From Hyphomicrobiaceae bacterium (GTDB lineage: Bacteria > Pseudomonadota > Alphaproteobacteria > Rhizobiales > JAKIUO01), in NCBI GenBank assembly GCA_021647535.1, contig JAKIUO010000156.1:1-6939 (forward strand): 6,939 nt of DNA, given 5' to 3'. This document shows positions 1-6,697 of this stretch, piece after piece. The notes beneath the pieces were generated by a model. The model saw only the letters and a program-made list of their open reading frames with translations. It was not told the origin of the DNA and made no database searches. Within the stretch, counting starts at the first letter, position 1; each line of letters starts with the position of its first letter. The translations under genes were made by a program, and so were the position numbers.

Positions 1-145
1 CCGAGCGAAAAAGTTGGCCTTGCGACGCAGTTCATAGCGGCCGAAACATCATCGCCACATTGAGCTGCGATCCCCTCCCAGCCCCGCCGGCGAGGCGACG
101 GCATCTTTTTATTTGTGTGCTATGGAGGCAACCGTTTGCCCCGCG
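1..145. other. sequence downstream of the aminotransferase, no supported gene
   Basis: No complete gene is visible. On the minus strand, the direction of the upstream genes, a purine-rich GGAGGGG lies 11 bases before an ATG at 60-58. That frame stops after three codons (TGA at 51-49), then stays open to the window edge and reads CFGRYELRRKANFFAR, which has the look of coding sequence. A second ATG at 35-33 opens another frame to the edge but has no ribosome binding site. A GC-rich near-palindrome at 81-96 lies before a T-run at 106-110 on the plus strand, but no plus-strand gene is present for it to terminate. Confidence 0.4.
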
Positions 146-1318
146 TCACGGCTGGAGCAGTTGCTCACGCTGGATCATTACCTTGAGCGTGTGGCAAATC
201 AGTTCGACCTCCGTTTCATCCAGGTTCGGATGGAACGGCAAAGCGATCGTGCGATCACCAATAGACTCTGCAATGGGGAAATCACCCTTATTAAAACCCA
301 TGTCCCGTTGATAGAACGGCTGAAGGTGAATGCACGGGAAGTAGTTGCTGGCTCCAATTTCGTGGCGGCGCAGGCCGGTGATGATGCGATCGCGTTGGAC
401 TTGGCCATAGACGTTGGAGAGGCGGACGACAAAGACAAACCAGGAGCGTTCGCTTTCGGTGCCCGGCTGACAGTTGGGAAGCATCAGATCATCCCAGTCC
501 ATGAGTCGGCGCATGTACATGCCCACGACTTCACGTCGTTTTTCAAGCAGCGTATCGAGCCGTTCCATTTGGGATGCGCCTAGGGCGGACGCGATTTCGG
601 ACAGCCGATAGTTGTACCCCAGCCGTTCGTGGTTGAGCCAAGTGCCCGTGTTGTTGGTGAGGTTGTCGGTCACCGAACTTTCGGAACGCCCTTGATTACG
701 TAGACTTCTGCAAAGCTCAGCCAAGCGGTCGTCATCGGTGACGATCATGCCTCCTTCGCCGGTGGTGATTTGCTTATTGGGGTAAAACGCAAAGACGCTG
801 CATCGGCCAAAGTTGCCGATGGGTCGGCCACGCAGTTTGCCCCCGAGTCCTTCGCAACTGTCTTCGATCAAAGGCAGCTCGTATTTGTTGGCGATCTGCT
901 CGATCGTGTCCATGTGCTGGGGATTGCCAAAGACCTCGACCACGAGGATGGCTTTGGTTTTAGGGGTGATCGCTGCTTCGATCAGATTCGGATCCATGTT
1001 GAGGCTGTTGGGGTCGATGTCGACAAAGACAGGCTTAGCCCCGGCCATGAGAATGGCGTTGGAGGATGCGATGAAACTAAAGGGCGTGGTGACGACCTCG
1101 TCGCCGGGTCCGATGCCCAGTCCCAGCAGGCACAGGTGAAGTCCTGCGGTGCCTGATGAGACGGCGATGCCGTGGCGTCGCTTGGCGCGTGCTGCGACGA
1201 GTTGTTCAAACAGGTCACGGCGGGGGCCAATGCTCAAACGTCCCGAACGCAGGACGTCTACCACAGCGTTGATGTCGCTTTGGGTGATGTCGGGTTGACT
1301 CAAGGGGATGTCACTCAT
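146..1318 (-). CDS. DegT/DnrJ/EryC1/StrS family PLP-dependent aminotransferase
   Basis: A 390-residue protein, the usual length for sugar aminotransferases of the DegT/DnrJ/EryC1/StrS family (fold type I). These enzymes move an amino group, usually from glutamate, onto a keto-sugar nucleotide for lipopolysaccharide, capsule or glycan synthesis in the cytoplasm. Family landmarks appear in order: the N-terminal PLSQPDI segment; SSGTAGLHL at 54-62 (cofactor phosphate region); DEVVTTPFSFIASSNAI at 73-89; VFVDIDP near 97-103; EDSCEGLGG at 152-160, with D153 facing the PLP ring nitrogen; the Schiff-base lysine K182 in FYPNKQITTGEGG; and GYNYRLSEI at 234-242. The catalytic set looks complete. The ATG at 1318 fits the family N-terminus, though no Shine-Dalgarno sequence precedes it. 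It starts 55 bases after the stop of the fusion gene on the same strand, with no terminator between, so co-transcription is likely. The substrate cannot be told, because no sugar-pathway partner lies in the window. Confidence 0.9.
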   Translation of the reverse strand: MSDIPLSQPDITQSDINAVVDVLRSGRLSIGPRRDLFEQLVAARAKRRHGIAVSSGTAGLHLCLLGLGIGPGDEVVTTPFSFIASSNAILMAGAKPVFVDIDPNSLNMDPNLIEAAITPKTKAILVVEVFGNPQHMDTIEQIANKYELPLIEDSCEGLGGKLRGRPIGNFGRCSVFAFYPNKQITTGEGGMIVTDDDRLAELCRSLRNQGRSESSVTDNLTNNTGTWLNHERLGYNYRLSEIASALGASQMERLDTLLEKRREVVGMYMRRLMDWDDLMLPNCQPGTESERSWFVFVVRLSNVYGQVQRDRIITGLRRHEIGASNYFPCIHLQPFYQRDMGFNKGDFPIAESIGDRTIALPFHPNLDETEVELICHTLKVMIQREQLLQP

Positions 1319-1373
1319 GGGATATTAAATTCACGGGCCAAGTTGGCCACGAAGGTGGGTGAGGGTTTCGGGG

Positions 1374-1898
1374 TTAAGGGCGAAAAATCGCGTGGATCAC
1401 TTCGTCGTTGTGGCCGGCCCTTTTGAGGTAGGCCCACGCCGCTTGGGCGCGCAGGGAATCTTCGATCGAGCCTCCGCCACGCACGACCAATTCCAGGTCA
1501 CGTTGTTGTGAGTCAGTCAGGATCGGTTGGCCTCGAAGGATGAGTAAGAGGCGTAGCGCCTGGGTATCGGGGTGGTCAAAGGCGGGCAAGCCTTCCATGA
1601 TCGCATCGGCGCCGGAGGTTTGCGAGCGAATCAATCCTAGGAGAATGCCTTGTCGCAATAGCGCGTTGGTCTTGGGGTTGGAGAGAATGGGGCGCAGCAG
1701 ATTCGCCGCCATGTCAGGCGAACGTTCAAAAAGGATTTGACTGGCGTTGACTGCGTTGTCGAGTCGTTGGGTTTGGCCACGCGGGTTGCCGCCACGTTCG
1801 TAGGCGTCGATGAGTCCCAGCAGGATCAGCAGAGCGTTTTCGTCATTCGCTTCTTTTCGGGCATAACTGAGCGCCCAGCGATTGGCGATCGGATGCTG
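1374..1898 (-). other. soluble alpha-helical repeat-like segment forming the fusion tail (function unknown)
   Basis: Residues 653-826 of the fusion frame. I do not recognise the family. The segment is rich in Leu, Ala and Arg with helical spacing and no membrane helix or signal. Blocks such as ENALLILLGLIDAYERGG, ALLRQGILLGLIRSQTSG and TQALRLLLILRGQPIL look like successive helical hairpins of a HEAT- or TPR-like solenoid. Glutamine is encoded by CAA nine times and CAG twice, against five CAA and thirteen CAG in the exporter part. This suggests it is the C-terminal remnant of a different gene, originally upstream of the aminotransferase. After TM8 it would face the cytoplasm if the fusion is translated. 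Confidence 0.55.
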
Positions 1899-3854
1899 CA
1901 AAGCGATCAGCGCGACCACAATGGCAATGGTCGACATTAATCCAAAGGCCAGTTCGCCAATCATCTGGTGGCTGTTACGCGCCGATATGGCGGGCAATCC
2001 CGTCACAGAGAGTTGGTAGTCGGGGTGCGCGACCCGCAACAAACGCAATTGCCGATCTATATTATGGACCACAGGCAGCAGGCTGGCCGCATCAAGATCA
2101 GCCATGCGCCCCGTCACCAGAGCCGTTTTTTCATCCGCCGCAATAAAGCGGGCGGTCAGCGTGCGCGGCAGCTCTTTGACATATTTGCGCAAGGTCTCTG
2201 TGTCGATTTTGCCCTTATCCACAAGCCAGCGCCGCAGCACTTCAAGCGACCAGACATTGCCCAACGGCTTGGCGCTTTCCATTATTTTCTGGGCTTCGGC
2301 AATAATACCAAGCGTTTCTCTTGAATAAAGCCGTTTATTCTGTCCAAGCTCGATCATGATATGTATGGGATTGGCCCCCGTCAGCTTTTCATCAAGGCTA
2401 TTGGAGGCTGAAATGGCTTCTTCGCGGTCGGGCACCTGATCGGCCAGCCTGTAACGTGGTTCAAGCGACAGGTAGGCGGCACCCAGCATCAGCACCAGAA
2501 AATAGCCCGCAAGCGCAGTGCCCACACTGTGTTTTTTAACCGTGCGCGCCACGCGTTCAGAGAGGCTGGAGAGCCCTCTCCCGAACAAAGGCTGTCTGGT
2601 GGCCTGCGCCGCAATTTTCTGCTCGTCGCGCAACAGTAAGGTGCTCAGCAATGGCACCACAATGATCACCGCCAAAAAAGAAATAAGGGTAGAAATAGCC
2701 GCGACAAAGCCAAAGGTTGCGATCAGCGCAGAACTGGCAAACATCAGCGAGCTGACCGCTACAGCCGTCGTAAAAGAGGTCAGAACACAGGCCGGACCCA
2801 CTTCAGCAATCGCAGCCTTTACAGCCTCATGGCGCCCCAGCCCCCTGGCCAGTTTGCGGCGGATGGCAAACGTCATATGCATGGCGTCACTATAGGCAAT
2901 CACCATGATCAGCGGCGTGATGACATTGAGAAACAGGTTAAGCTCGATACCCATCAACCCCAACGCCCCCAGCGACCATAAAATGGCAATGGCCGGCGCG
3001 GCGATCGTCACCAGGGTCAAGGACAAGGAGCGAAAAAACACCAGACAGACCAATGTGCCCAGTAAAAAGCCAAGGCCGTTATAAATAATCCGGTCCGCCA
3101 GTACCGCATTGCGGATCTCCAGCTGCATAACGGGGGGGCCGGATAAACGGGCGCGCAGTTCCGTATCGCCGATCATCTCGTCCACTGTTTGCCGCACTTG
3201 CTTAATGAGCGCGCCAAGCCCCTTTTTTTCGACCTCTTCGCGCTTCAGTGCCATCACAATGAGCGCCAGCGTGCCGTCTTTGGAGATCATTTTTTCGCCA
3301 ACGATCTGGTCCGTCAAAATACGCTGTTTGAGCGCTTCGAAATTTTCACCCTTTGGCAGTTTTGCGGGGATCAGGGGCGGGGGAATATCCATTTTACCGG
3401 GCGGCTCTCGCCCTGAAAAAATGGAAATCAGTCCGCCATTACCCTCATTGAACTGCAATTCAAGTGTCAGCTCGCGCAACAGCTCAATGCGCTCGCGCGT
3501 CAACAGATCTTCATGCTCAACGACAATAAGAACATCATATTCACTGGCCGGAAAACGCTTGGTGAGCGTTTCATATTTTGCAAATTCTGGTGTATTGGAG
3601 CGAAACAACTCGGTCAGGCTGTCATCAACTTTGATCAAACTCACACCAAAAACAGCAATCAGCGAAAGGATCAAAAGCGCCACCAGTCCCCGCTTGGGAC
3701 GTCTTATGGCAAACTCTCCGATACGCTCCAGACCCAAACCAAGCCCCAGGTCAGGCACCTGTCCAGATTTGGGCTGCTCGGAATTTACGAAGGCCTCATC
3801 TCTCAAGACAGGGTTCTCCCCTTCACTCAAAGGAATATTTCTTTGCTCGTTCAT
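1374..3854 (-). CDS. truncated RND/MMPL-type exporter fused in frame to an unrelated helical C-terminal tail
   Basis: An 826-residue reading frame whose first ~652 residues resemble HAE-3/MMPL-type RND permeases, inner-membrane exporters driven by protons. Visible in order: cytoplasmic N-terminus with a GLGLGLERIGEFAIRRP stretch; TM1 (~57-73); first periplasmic domain (~74-255); TM2 (~256-275); TM3 (~278-300); TM4 (~306-326), carrying YSDAMH with D323 at the usual proton-relay acidic position; TM5 and TM6 (~353-405); TM7 (~443-463); second periplasmic domain (~464-632); TM8 (~633-652). A family member should then continue with a cytoplasmic linker and TM9-12. Here the sequence instead becomes soluble and helical (HPIANRWALSYARKEAN onward) to the stop. 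The second transport module is therefore incomplete and the protein is probably not a working RND pump. Start: ATG at 3854 with a weak GGAA upstream, diverging from purU. The reading frame is certain; whether the fusion exists in a living genome is not. Confidence 0.8.
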   Translation of the reverse strand: MNEQRNIPLSEGENPVLRDEAFVNSEQPKSGQVPDLGLGLGLERIGEFAIRRPKRGLVALLILSLIAVFGVSLIKVDDSLTELFRSNTPEFAKYETLTKRFPASEYDVLIVVEHEDLLTRERIELLRELTLELQFNEGNGGLISIFSGREPPGKMDIPPPLIPAKLPKGENFEALKQRILTDQIVGEKMISKDGTLALIVMALKREEVEKKGLGALIKQVRQTVDEMIGDTELRARLSGPPVMQLEIRNAVLADRIIYNGLGFLLGTLVCLVFFRSLSLTLVTIAAPAIAILWSLGALGLMGIELNLFLNVITPLIMVIAYSDAMHMTFAIRRKLARGLGRHEAVKAAIAEVGPACVLTSFTTAVAVSSLMFASSALIATFGFVAAISTLISFLAVIIVVPLLSTLLLRDEQKIAAQATRQPLFGRGLSSLSERVARTVKKHSVGTALAGYFLVLMLGAAYLSLEPRYRLADQVPDREEAISASNSLDEKLTGANPIHIMIELGQNKRLYSRETLGIIAEAQKIMESAKPLGNVWSLEVLRRWLVDKGKIDTETLRKYVKELPRTLTARFIAADEKTALVTGRMADLDAASLLPVVHNIDRQLRLLRVAHPDYQLSVTGLPAISARNSHQMIGELAFGLMSTIAIVVALIALQHPIANRWALSYARKEANDENALLILLGLIDAYERGGNPRGQTQRLDNAVNASQILFERSPDMAANLLRPILSNPKTNALLRQGILLGLIRSQTSGADAIMEGLPAFDHPDTQALRLLLILRGQPILTDSQQRDLELVVRGGGSIEDSLRAQAAWAYLKRAGHNDEVIHAIFRP
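1881..1935. other. junction between exporter and foreign tail
   Basis: Exporter homology ends near residue 652 (codon 1901-1899), just after the hydrophobic STIAIVVALIAL stretch of TM8, and unrelated sequence begins at QHPIANRW. The frame is kept across the join. The hexamer GCGATC occurs on both sides (1885-1890 and 1903-1908, 18 bases apart). This could be micro-homology at a recombination or chimera point, but such short words occur by chance in GC-rich DNA. No insertion-sequence ends, target-site duplication or tRNA are seen here. Confidence 0.5.
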
Positions 3855-4043
3855 AATTCCATTTCCGTGTCGTTCGCGCTCAAGCCATCAGAAAGCTGTA
3901 AAAAAATCAGGATCATATACCGAAAAAGTGAAACAAAAAGCGGTGTCTTATCCATCATGGCCCCTGCTCCGTTTCATTCTATCAGCCCCCCCTTATCGCT
4001 TTACTTTCTATCTCAAAGTGTCAAAGTCCACTCCATTCTGCCC

Positions 4044-4071
4044 TTATCACACCTGTTTTTTACTGTATACT
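4044..4071 (+). promoter_or_regulatory. candidate sigma70-type promoter for purU
   Basis: TTATCA (4044-4049, four of six matches to TTGACA), a 16-base spacer, then TATACT (4066-4071, five of six matches to TATAAT). It would start transcription near 4078, just before the first hairpin of the leader, giving a 5' leader of roughly 200 bases ahead of purU. Found by eye; no start site is known. Confidence 0.4.
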
Positions 4072-4087
4072 CAAAACACTCGAAGAT

Positions 4088-4139
4088 CTGACAAGGTTTG
4101 CGAAAAACCGTTGTCCGATCAACGAGGTTCACCCGTCAG
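4088..4139 (+). promoter_or_regulatory. structured purU leader with mutually exclusive hairpins
   Basis: Pairing A joins GACAAGGTTT (4090-4099) to AAACC (4105-4109) and TTGTC (4111-4115), with one bulged G at 4110. Pairing B uses the same AACCGTTG (4106-4113) with CAAC (4120-4123) and GGTT (4126-4129). A and B cannot form together. An outer CTGAC (4088-4092)/GTCAG (4135-4139) pair could close the element, though it competes with the base of A. A third partner for 4117-4123 (GATCAAC) is GTTGATC at 4203-4209. Such switching geometry is what attenuators and riboswitches show. I do not recognise a known riboswitch consensus. No energy calculation was made. Confidence 0.35.
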
Positions 4140-4152
4140 CAGCCAAATCGCC

Positions 4153-4167
4153 ATAGCCGCTGGCTAT
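4153..4167. repeat. perfect inverted repeat in the purU leader
   Basis: ATAGCC (4153-4158), a three-base centre GCT, and GGCTAT (4162-4167). It could be an RNA hairpin in the leader or a small operator. It lies about 110 bases before the purU start codon. Confidence 0.4.
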
Positions 4168-4276
4168 AAATCCAATCAACAGGGCTCAAAAAAACGTAAT
4201 CGGTTGATCCTTGCCCCTCAGAGCGCTAAAAACCGGTTATAAAAGCAATCCAACATGTGGAAAACCCGGACAGAAC

Positions 4277-5140
4277 ATGACGAATACCACACCACCCGAA
4301 TATCTTCTTATCCTGAAATGCCCGGACAAACGCGGCATTGTCACGGCTGTTGCCGGTACACTTGCCGATCTCGATTGTAATATAGAAGAAAGCTCACAAT
4401 TTGGCGATCCTGATACCGGCCATTTTTTCATGCGTCTGCATTTTTCAGCCCCCGCCAACACCGATCTGGAAAAAATGCGCGAACGCTTTCGTCCGCTGGC
4501 CCGGCGCTATTCCATGTGGTGGGAAATGCGCCCGCAAAGCCAGAAAACACGCGTCATGATCATGGTCTCCAAACAGGACCACTGCCTGGCTGACCTGCTC
4601 TATCGCTGGCGCATTGGCTCCTTGCCGCTGGAGATCACCCGCGTTGTTTCAAATCACGAAACCTGCCGCCAGATCGTCGAGCGCGAGGGCCTCACCTATA
4701 ACTGCCTGCCCATCAGCAAATCCAGCAAAGCCAGGCAGGAAAAAGCGGTGCGCGAGATCATCGAAAAGGATCAGGTTGATCTGGTTATTCTGGCGCGCTA
4801 CATGCAAATCCTGTCGAACCGCTTTGCCAATGACTATCTCGGGCGCATCATCAATATCCACCACTCCTTCCTGCCCAGCTTCAAGGGGGCGCGCCCTTAC
4901 CACCAGGCCCATGCCAGAGGCGTCAAGATCATTGGCGCCACCGCCCATTATGTGACCCCCGATCTTGACGAGGGGCCTATCATCGAGCAAGAAACCGAGC
5001 GTGTTTCTCATAATATGTCAGCCAATGAACTGGTGGTCGCTGGCCGCGAGATCGAGCGCCGCGTGCTGGCCCGCGCTGTCAAATATCATATAGAACAACG
5101 CGTCCTCATCAATGAAAGCAAAACCGTTATTTTCCACTAG
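4277..5140 (+). CDS. purU: formyltetrahydrofolate deformylase PurU
   Basis: A cytoplasmic enzyme that hydrolyses 10-formyl-THF to formate and THF, balancing the one-carbon pool and, in some bacteria, supplying formate for purine synthesis. The 287-residue product matches the family length. An N-terminal ACT domain (~9-85) opens with the typical YLLILKCPDKRGIVTAVAG. A formyltransferase-type hydrolase domain (~91-270) follows, with VVSNHETC (123-130), LARYMQILS (172-180), INIHHSFLPSFKGARPYHQA (192-211; N193 and H195 match the catalytic Asn and His of the formyltransferase fold) and ATAHYVTPDLDEGPII (221-236; D231 is the catalytic Asp). The frame is open further upstream to an ATG at 4211, but homology begins at the ATG at 4277, preceded six bases earlier by a weak GGA. 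purB follows after 162 bases. The E. coli enzyme is controlled by methionine and glycine; whether this one is cannot be told. Confidence 0.95.
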   Translation: MTNTTPPEYLLILKCPDKRGIVTAVAGTLADLDCNIEESSQFGDPDTGHFFMRLHFSAPANTDLEKMRERFRPLARRYSMWWEMRPQSQKTRVMIMVSKQDHCLADLLYRWRIGSLPLEITRVVSNHETCRQIVEREGLTYNCLPISKSSKARQEKAVREIIEKDQVDLVILARYMQILSNRFANDYLGRIINIHHSFLPSFKGARPYHQAHARGVKIIGATAHYVTPDLDEGPIIEQETERVSHNMSANELVVAGREIERRVLARAVKYHIEQRVLINESKTVIFH

Positions 5141-5302
5141 GGGCTGTTGAGTATCAGACCCTAGCCACACTGACCATCGGCCCAAACAAATCTTTGCTTT
5201 ACCAAGGCCATACAGTTGAGTATTACAACCACTAATGCCCAGACAGAGCGTACAAACCAACGCCCCGAATGGCCAATCGGCCCCAAATCAGAAAGTGTTC
5301 CC
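5141..5302 (+). other. purU-purB intergenic region
   Basis: An inverted repeat CTAGGG (5137-5142)/CCCTAG (5159-5164) overlaps the purU stop but has no U-run, so it is a poor terminator and purU-purB read-through is possible. GTTGAGTAT occurs twice as a direct repeat (5146-5154 and 5215-5223). A weak promoter-like pair TTTACC (5198-5203) and TATTAC (5221-5226), 17 bases apart, could give purB its own transcript. Confidence 0.4.
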
Positions 5303-6610
5303 ATGATCCCCCGTTATTCCCGCCCCGAAATGACAGACATCTGGTCCCCGGAAAGCAAATTCCGCATCTGGTTTGAAATCGAAGCCCATGCCGCTGATGC
5401 CCTCGCCGATATGGGCGTGATCCCGAAGGAAGCTGCCAAGGTGATCTGGGAAAAAGGCAATGCGGCAACCTTTAACATTGAGCGCATCGACGAGATTGAG
5501 CGCGAAGTCAAACATGATGTCATCGCCTTCTTGACCCATCTCTCGGAGATTGTCGGCGACGAAGCGCGCTTCATTCACCAGGGCATGACCTCATCCGATG
5601 TGCTCGACACCTGCTTTAATGTGCAGCTCACCAAAGCCGCCGATCTGCTGATTGCTGATATGGATCAGCTGCTGGAAGCCTTGAAAGAGCGCGCTTACGA
5701 GTATAAAAATGCCGTTTGCATTGGCCGCTCCCACGCCATCCACGCCGAGCCCATGACTTTTGGCCTCAAAATGGCCCAAGCTTTTGCCGAGTTCGACCGC
5801 AACAAGCAGCGCCTCGTTGCAGCACGCGATGAAATCGCCACCTGCGCCATATCGGGAGCCGTTGGCACCTTCGCCAATATCGACCCACAAGTGGAAGCTC
5901 ATGTCGCCGAAAAAATGGGTCTCAAAATAGAGCCGGTATCAACGCAGGTCATCCCGCGCGACCGTCACGCCATGTTCTTTGCCACATTGGCCGTGGTCGC
6001 CAGCTCTGTAGAGCGCCTCGCCGTTGAAATCCGCCACCTGCAACGCACCGAGGTTCTGGAAGCCGAGGAGTTTTTCTCACCGGGCCAGAAAGGCTCCAGC
6101 GCCATGCCGCACAAGCGCAACCCGATCCTCACCGAAAACCTCACCGGTCTGGCTCGCATGGTCCGCGCTTACGCCGCCCCCGCCATGGAAAATGTCGCCC
6201 TGTGGCACGAGCGTGATATCTCCCACTCCTCGGTCGAGCGCATGATCGGCCCCGACGCCACCATCACCCTCGACTTTGCCCTGAAACGACTATCCATGGT
6301 CATTGAAAAGCTCATTGTTTATCCCGCCCGAATGCAGGAAAACATGAACAAGCTGGGCGGCCTCATGCACTCACAGCGCGTTTTGCTGGCCCTGACACAA
6401 GCCGGTGTATCGCGTGAAGACAGCTACACATTCGTGCAACGCAACGCCATGCGGGTCTGGGAAGAGCAAAAAGATTTCCTCACCGAACTCAAAAACGATA
6501 AGGATGTTATGAAGGCGCTTTCAGTCGAAGAACTCGAAGACAAGTTCGACCTCGACTACCACACCAAACACGTCAACACGATCTTCGAGCGCGTGTTTGG
6601 CAAGGGCTGA
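5303..6610 (+). CDS. purB: adenylosuccinate lyase PurB
   Basis: A cytoplasmic enzyme that removes fumarate at two purine steps: SAICAR to AICAR, and adenylosuccinate to AMP. The 435-residue product fits the short form of the fumarase/aspartase superfamily, which acts as a homotetramer. Landmarks: MIPRYSRPEM N-terminus; KHDVIAFL (70-77); MTSSDVLDTCFN (95-106); GRSHAIHAEPMTFG (141-154), whose HAEP histidine (H147) corresponds to the conserved active-site His; the superfamily signature SSAMPHKRNP (265-274), on the flexible loop holding the catalytic serine; ENVALWHERDISHSS (296-310); LGGLMHSQRVLL (351-362). The frame extends upstream to a TTG at 5216, which would add 29 residues, but family homology starts exactly at the ATG at 5303, so I chose it. 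The Shine-Dalgarno sequence is weak (AGAAAG). A 23-codon frame ends overlapping this ATG (ATGA). The catalytic set looks complete. Confidence 0.96.
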   Translation: MIPRYSRPEMTDIWSPESKFRIWFEIEAHAADALADMGVIPKEAAKVIWEKGNAATFNIERIDEIEREVKHDVIAFLTHLSEIVGDEARFIHQGMTSSDVLDTCFNVQLTKAADLLIADMDQLLEALKERAYEYKNAVCIGRSHAIHAEPMTFGLKMAQAFAEFDRNKQRLVAARDEIATCAISGAVGTFANIDPQVEAHVAEKMGLKIEPVSTQVIPRDRHAMFFATLAVVASSVERLAVEIRHLQRTEVLEAEEFFSPGQKGSSAMPHKRNPILTENLTGLARMVRAYAAPAMENVALWHERDISHSSVERMIGPDATITLDFALKRLSMVIEKLIVYPARMQENMNKLGGLMHSQRVLLALTQAGVSREDSYTFVQRNAMRVWEEQKDFLTELKNDKDVMKALSVEELEDKFDLDYHTKHVNTIFERVFGKG

Positions 6611-6656
6611 TTGCCGATCAAATTCGATTTGCCCTGCCCCGATTTCAACACTGGAC

Positions 6657-6685
6657 TTGCCAATCAGCCAATGATAGCTTGGCAA
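6657..6685. repeat. inverted repeat downstream of purB
   Basis: TTGCCAA (6657-6663) and TTGGCAA (6679-6685) form a perfect 7-bp stem with a 15-base loop. No T-run follows, so it is not a standard terminator. It may be an RNA-end hairpin or a protein-binding site. Confidence 0.35.
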
Positions 6686-6697
6686 ACCTATCCAACA

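Larger units (their letters stand above)
3855..4276. other. divergent intergenic region between the exporter gene and purU
   Basis: These 422 bases hold no convincing gene; the plus-strand open frames crossing it are extensions of antisense frames over the exporter. The left part is A/T-rich with pyrimidine runs on the plus strand. A possible -10 for the exporter gene (TATGAT on the minus strand) lies at 3912-3917 without a good -35 partner. The right part holds a plausible purU promoter and a leader rich in inverted repeats, listed separately. Confidence 0.6.

Noticed and set aside
81..110. GC-rich near-palindrome followed by a T-run on the plus strand
   Set aside because: No plus-strand gene upstream to terminate, and the stem lacks a proper loop.
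386..393. GCGATCGC octamer (HIP1-like, as in cyanobacteria)
   Set aside because: A single copy inside a coding region; no enrichment that would suggest a cyanobacterial source.
113..583. Plus-strand open frame of 156 codons
   Set aside because: Lies wholly opposite the well-supported aminotransferase gene and has no recognisable domain.
1333..1376. Possible frameshift extending the helical tail by about 16 residues in the +1 frame (ALNPETLTHLRGQLGP)
   Set aside because: Looks coding-like but is too short to separate from chance, and the TAA at 1376-1374 gives a tidy end before the aminotransferase.
3109..4242. Long plus-strand open frame (377 codons) antisense to the exporter and running into the intergenic region
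   Set aside because: Low-complexity Ser/Arg-rich product with no family features. It mirrors the exporter's codon pattern on the opposite strand.
4211..4276. Upstream ATG extending PurU by 22 residues
   Set aside because: The family N-terminus begins at the ATG at 4277. The extension has no homology and overlaps the inferred leader. The ATG at 4255 is out of frame.
4649..5011. Minus-strand frame opposite purU, and similar frames opposite purB
   Set aside because: Shadow frames of strongly recognised genes; no independent start signals.
5216..5302. TTG start extending PurB by 29 residues
   Set aside because: PurB proteins of this type begin at MIPRYSRPEM. The extension is low in complexity and overlaps promoter-like sequence.
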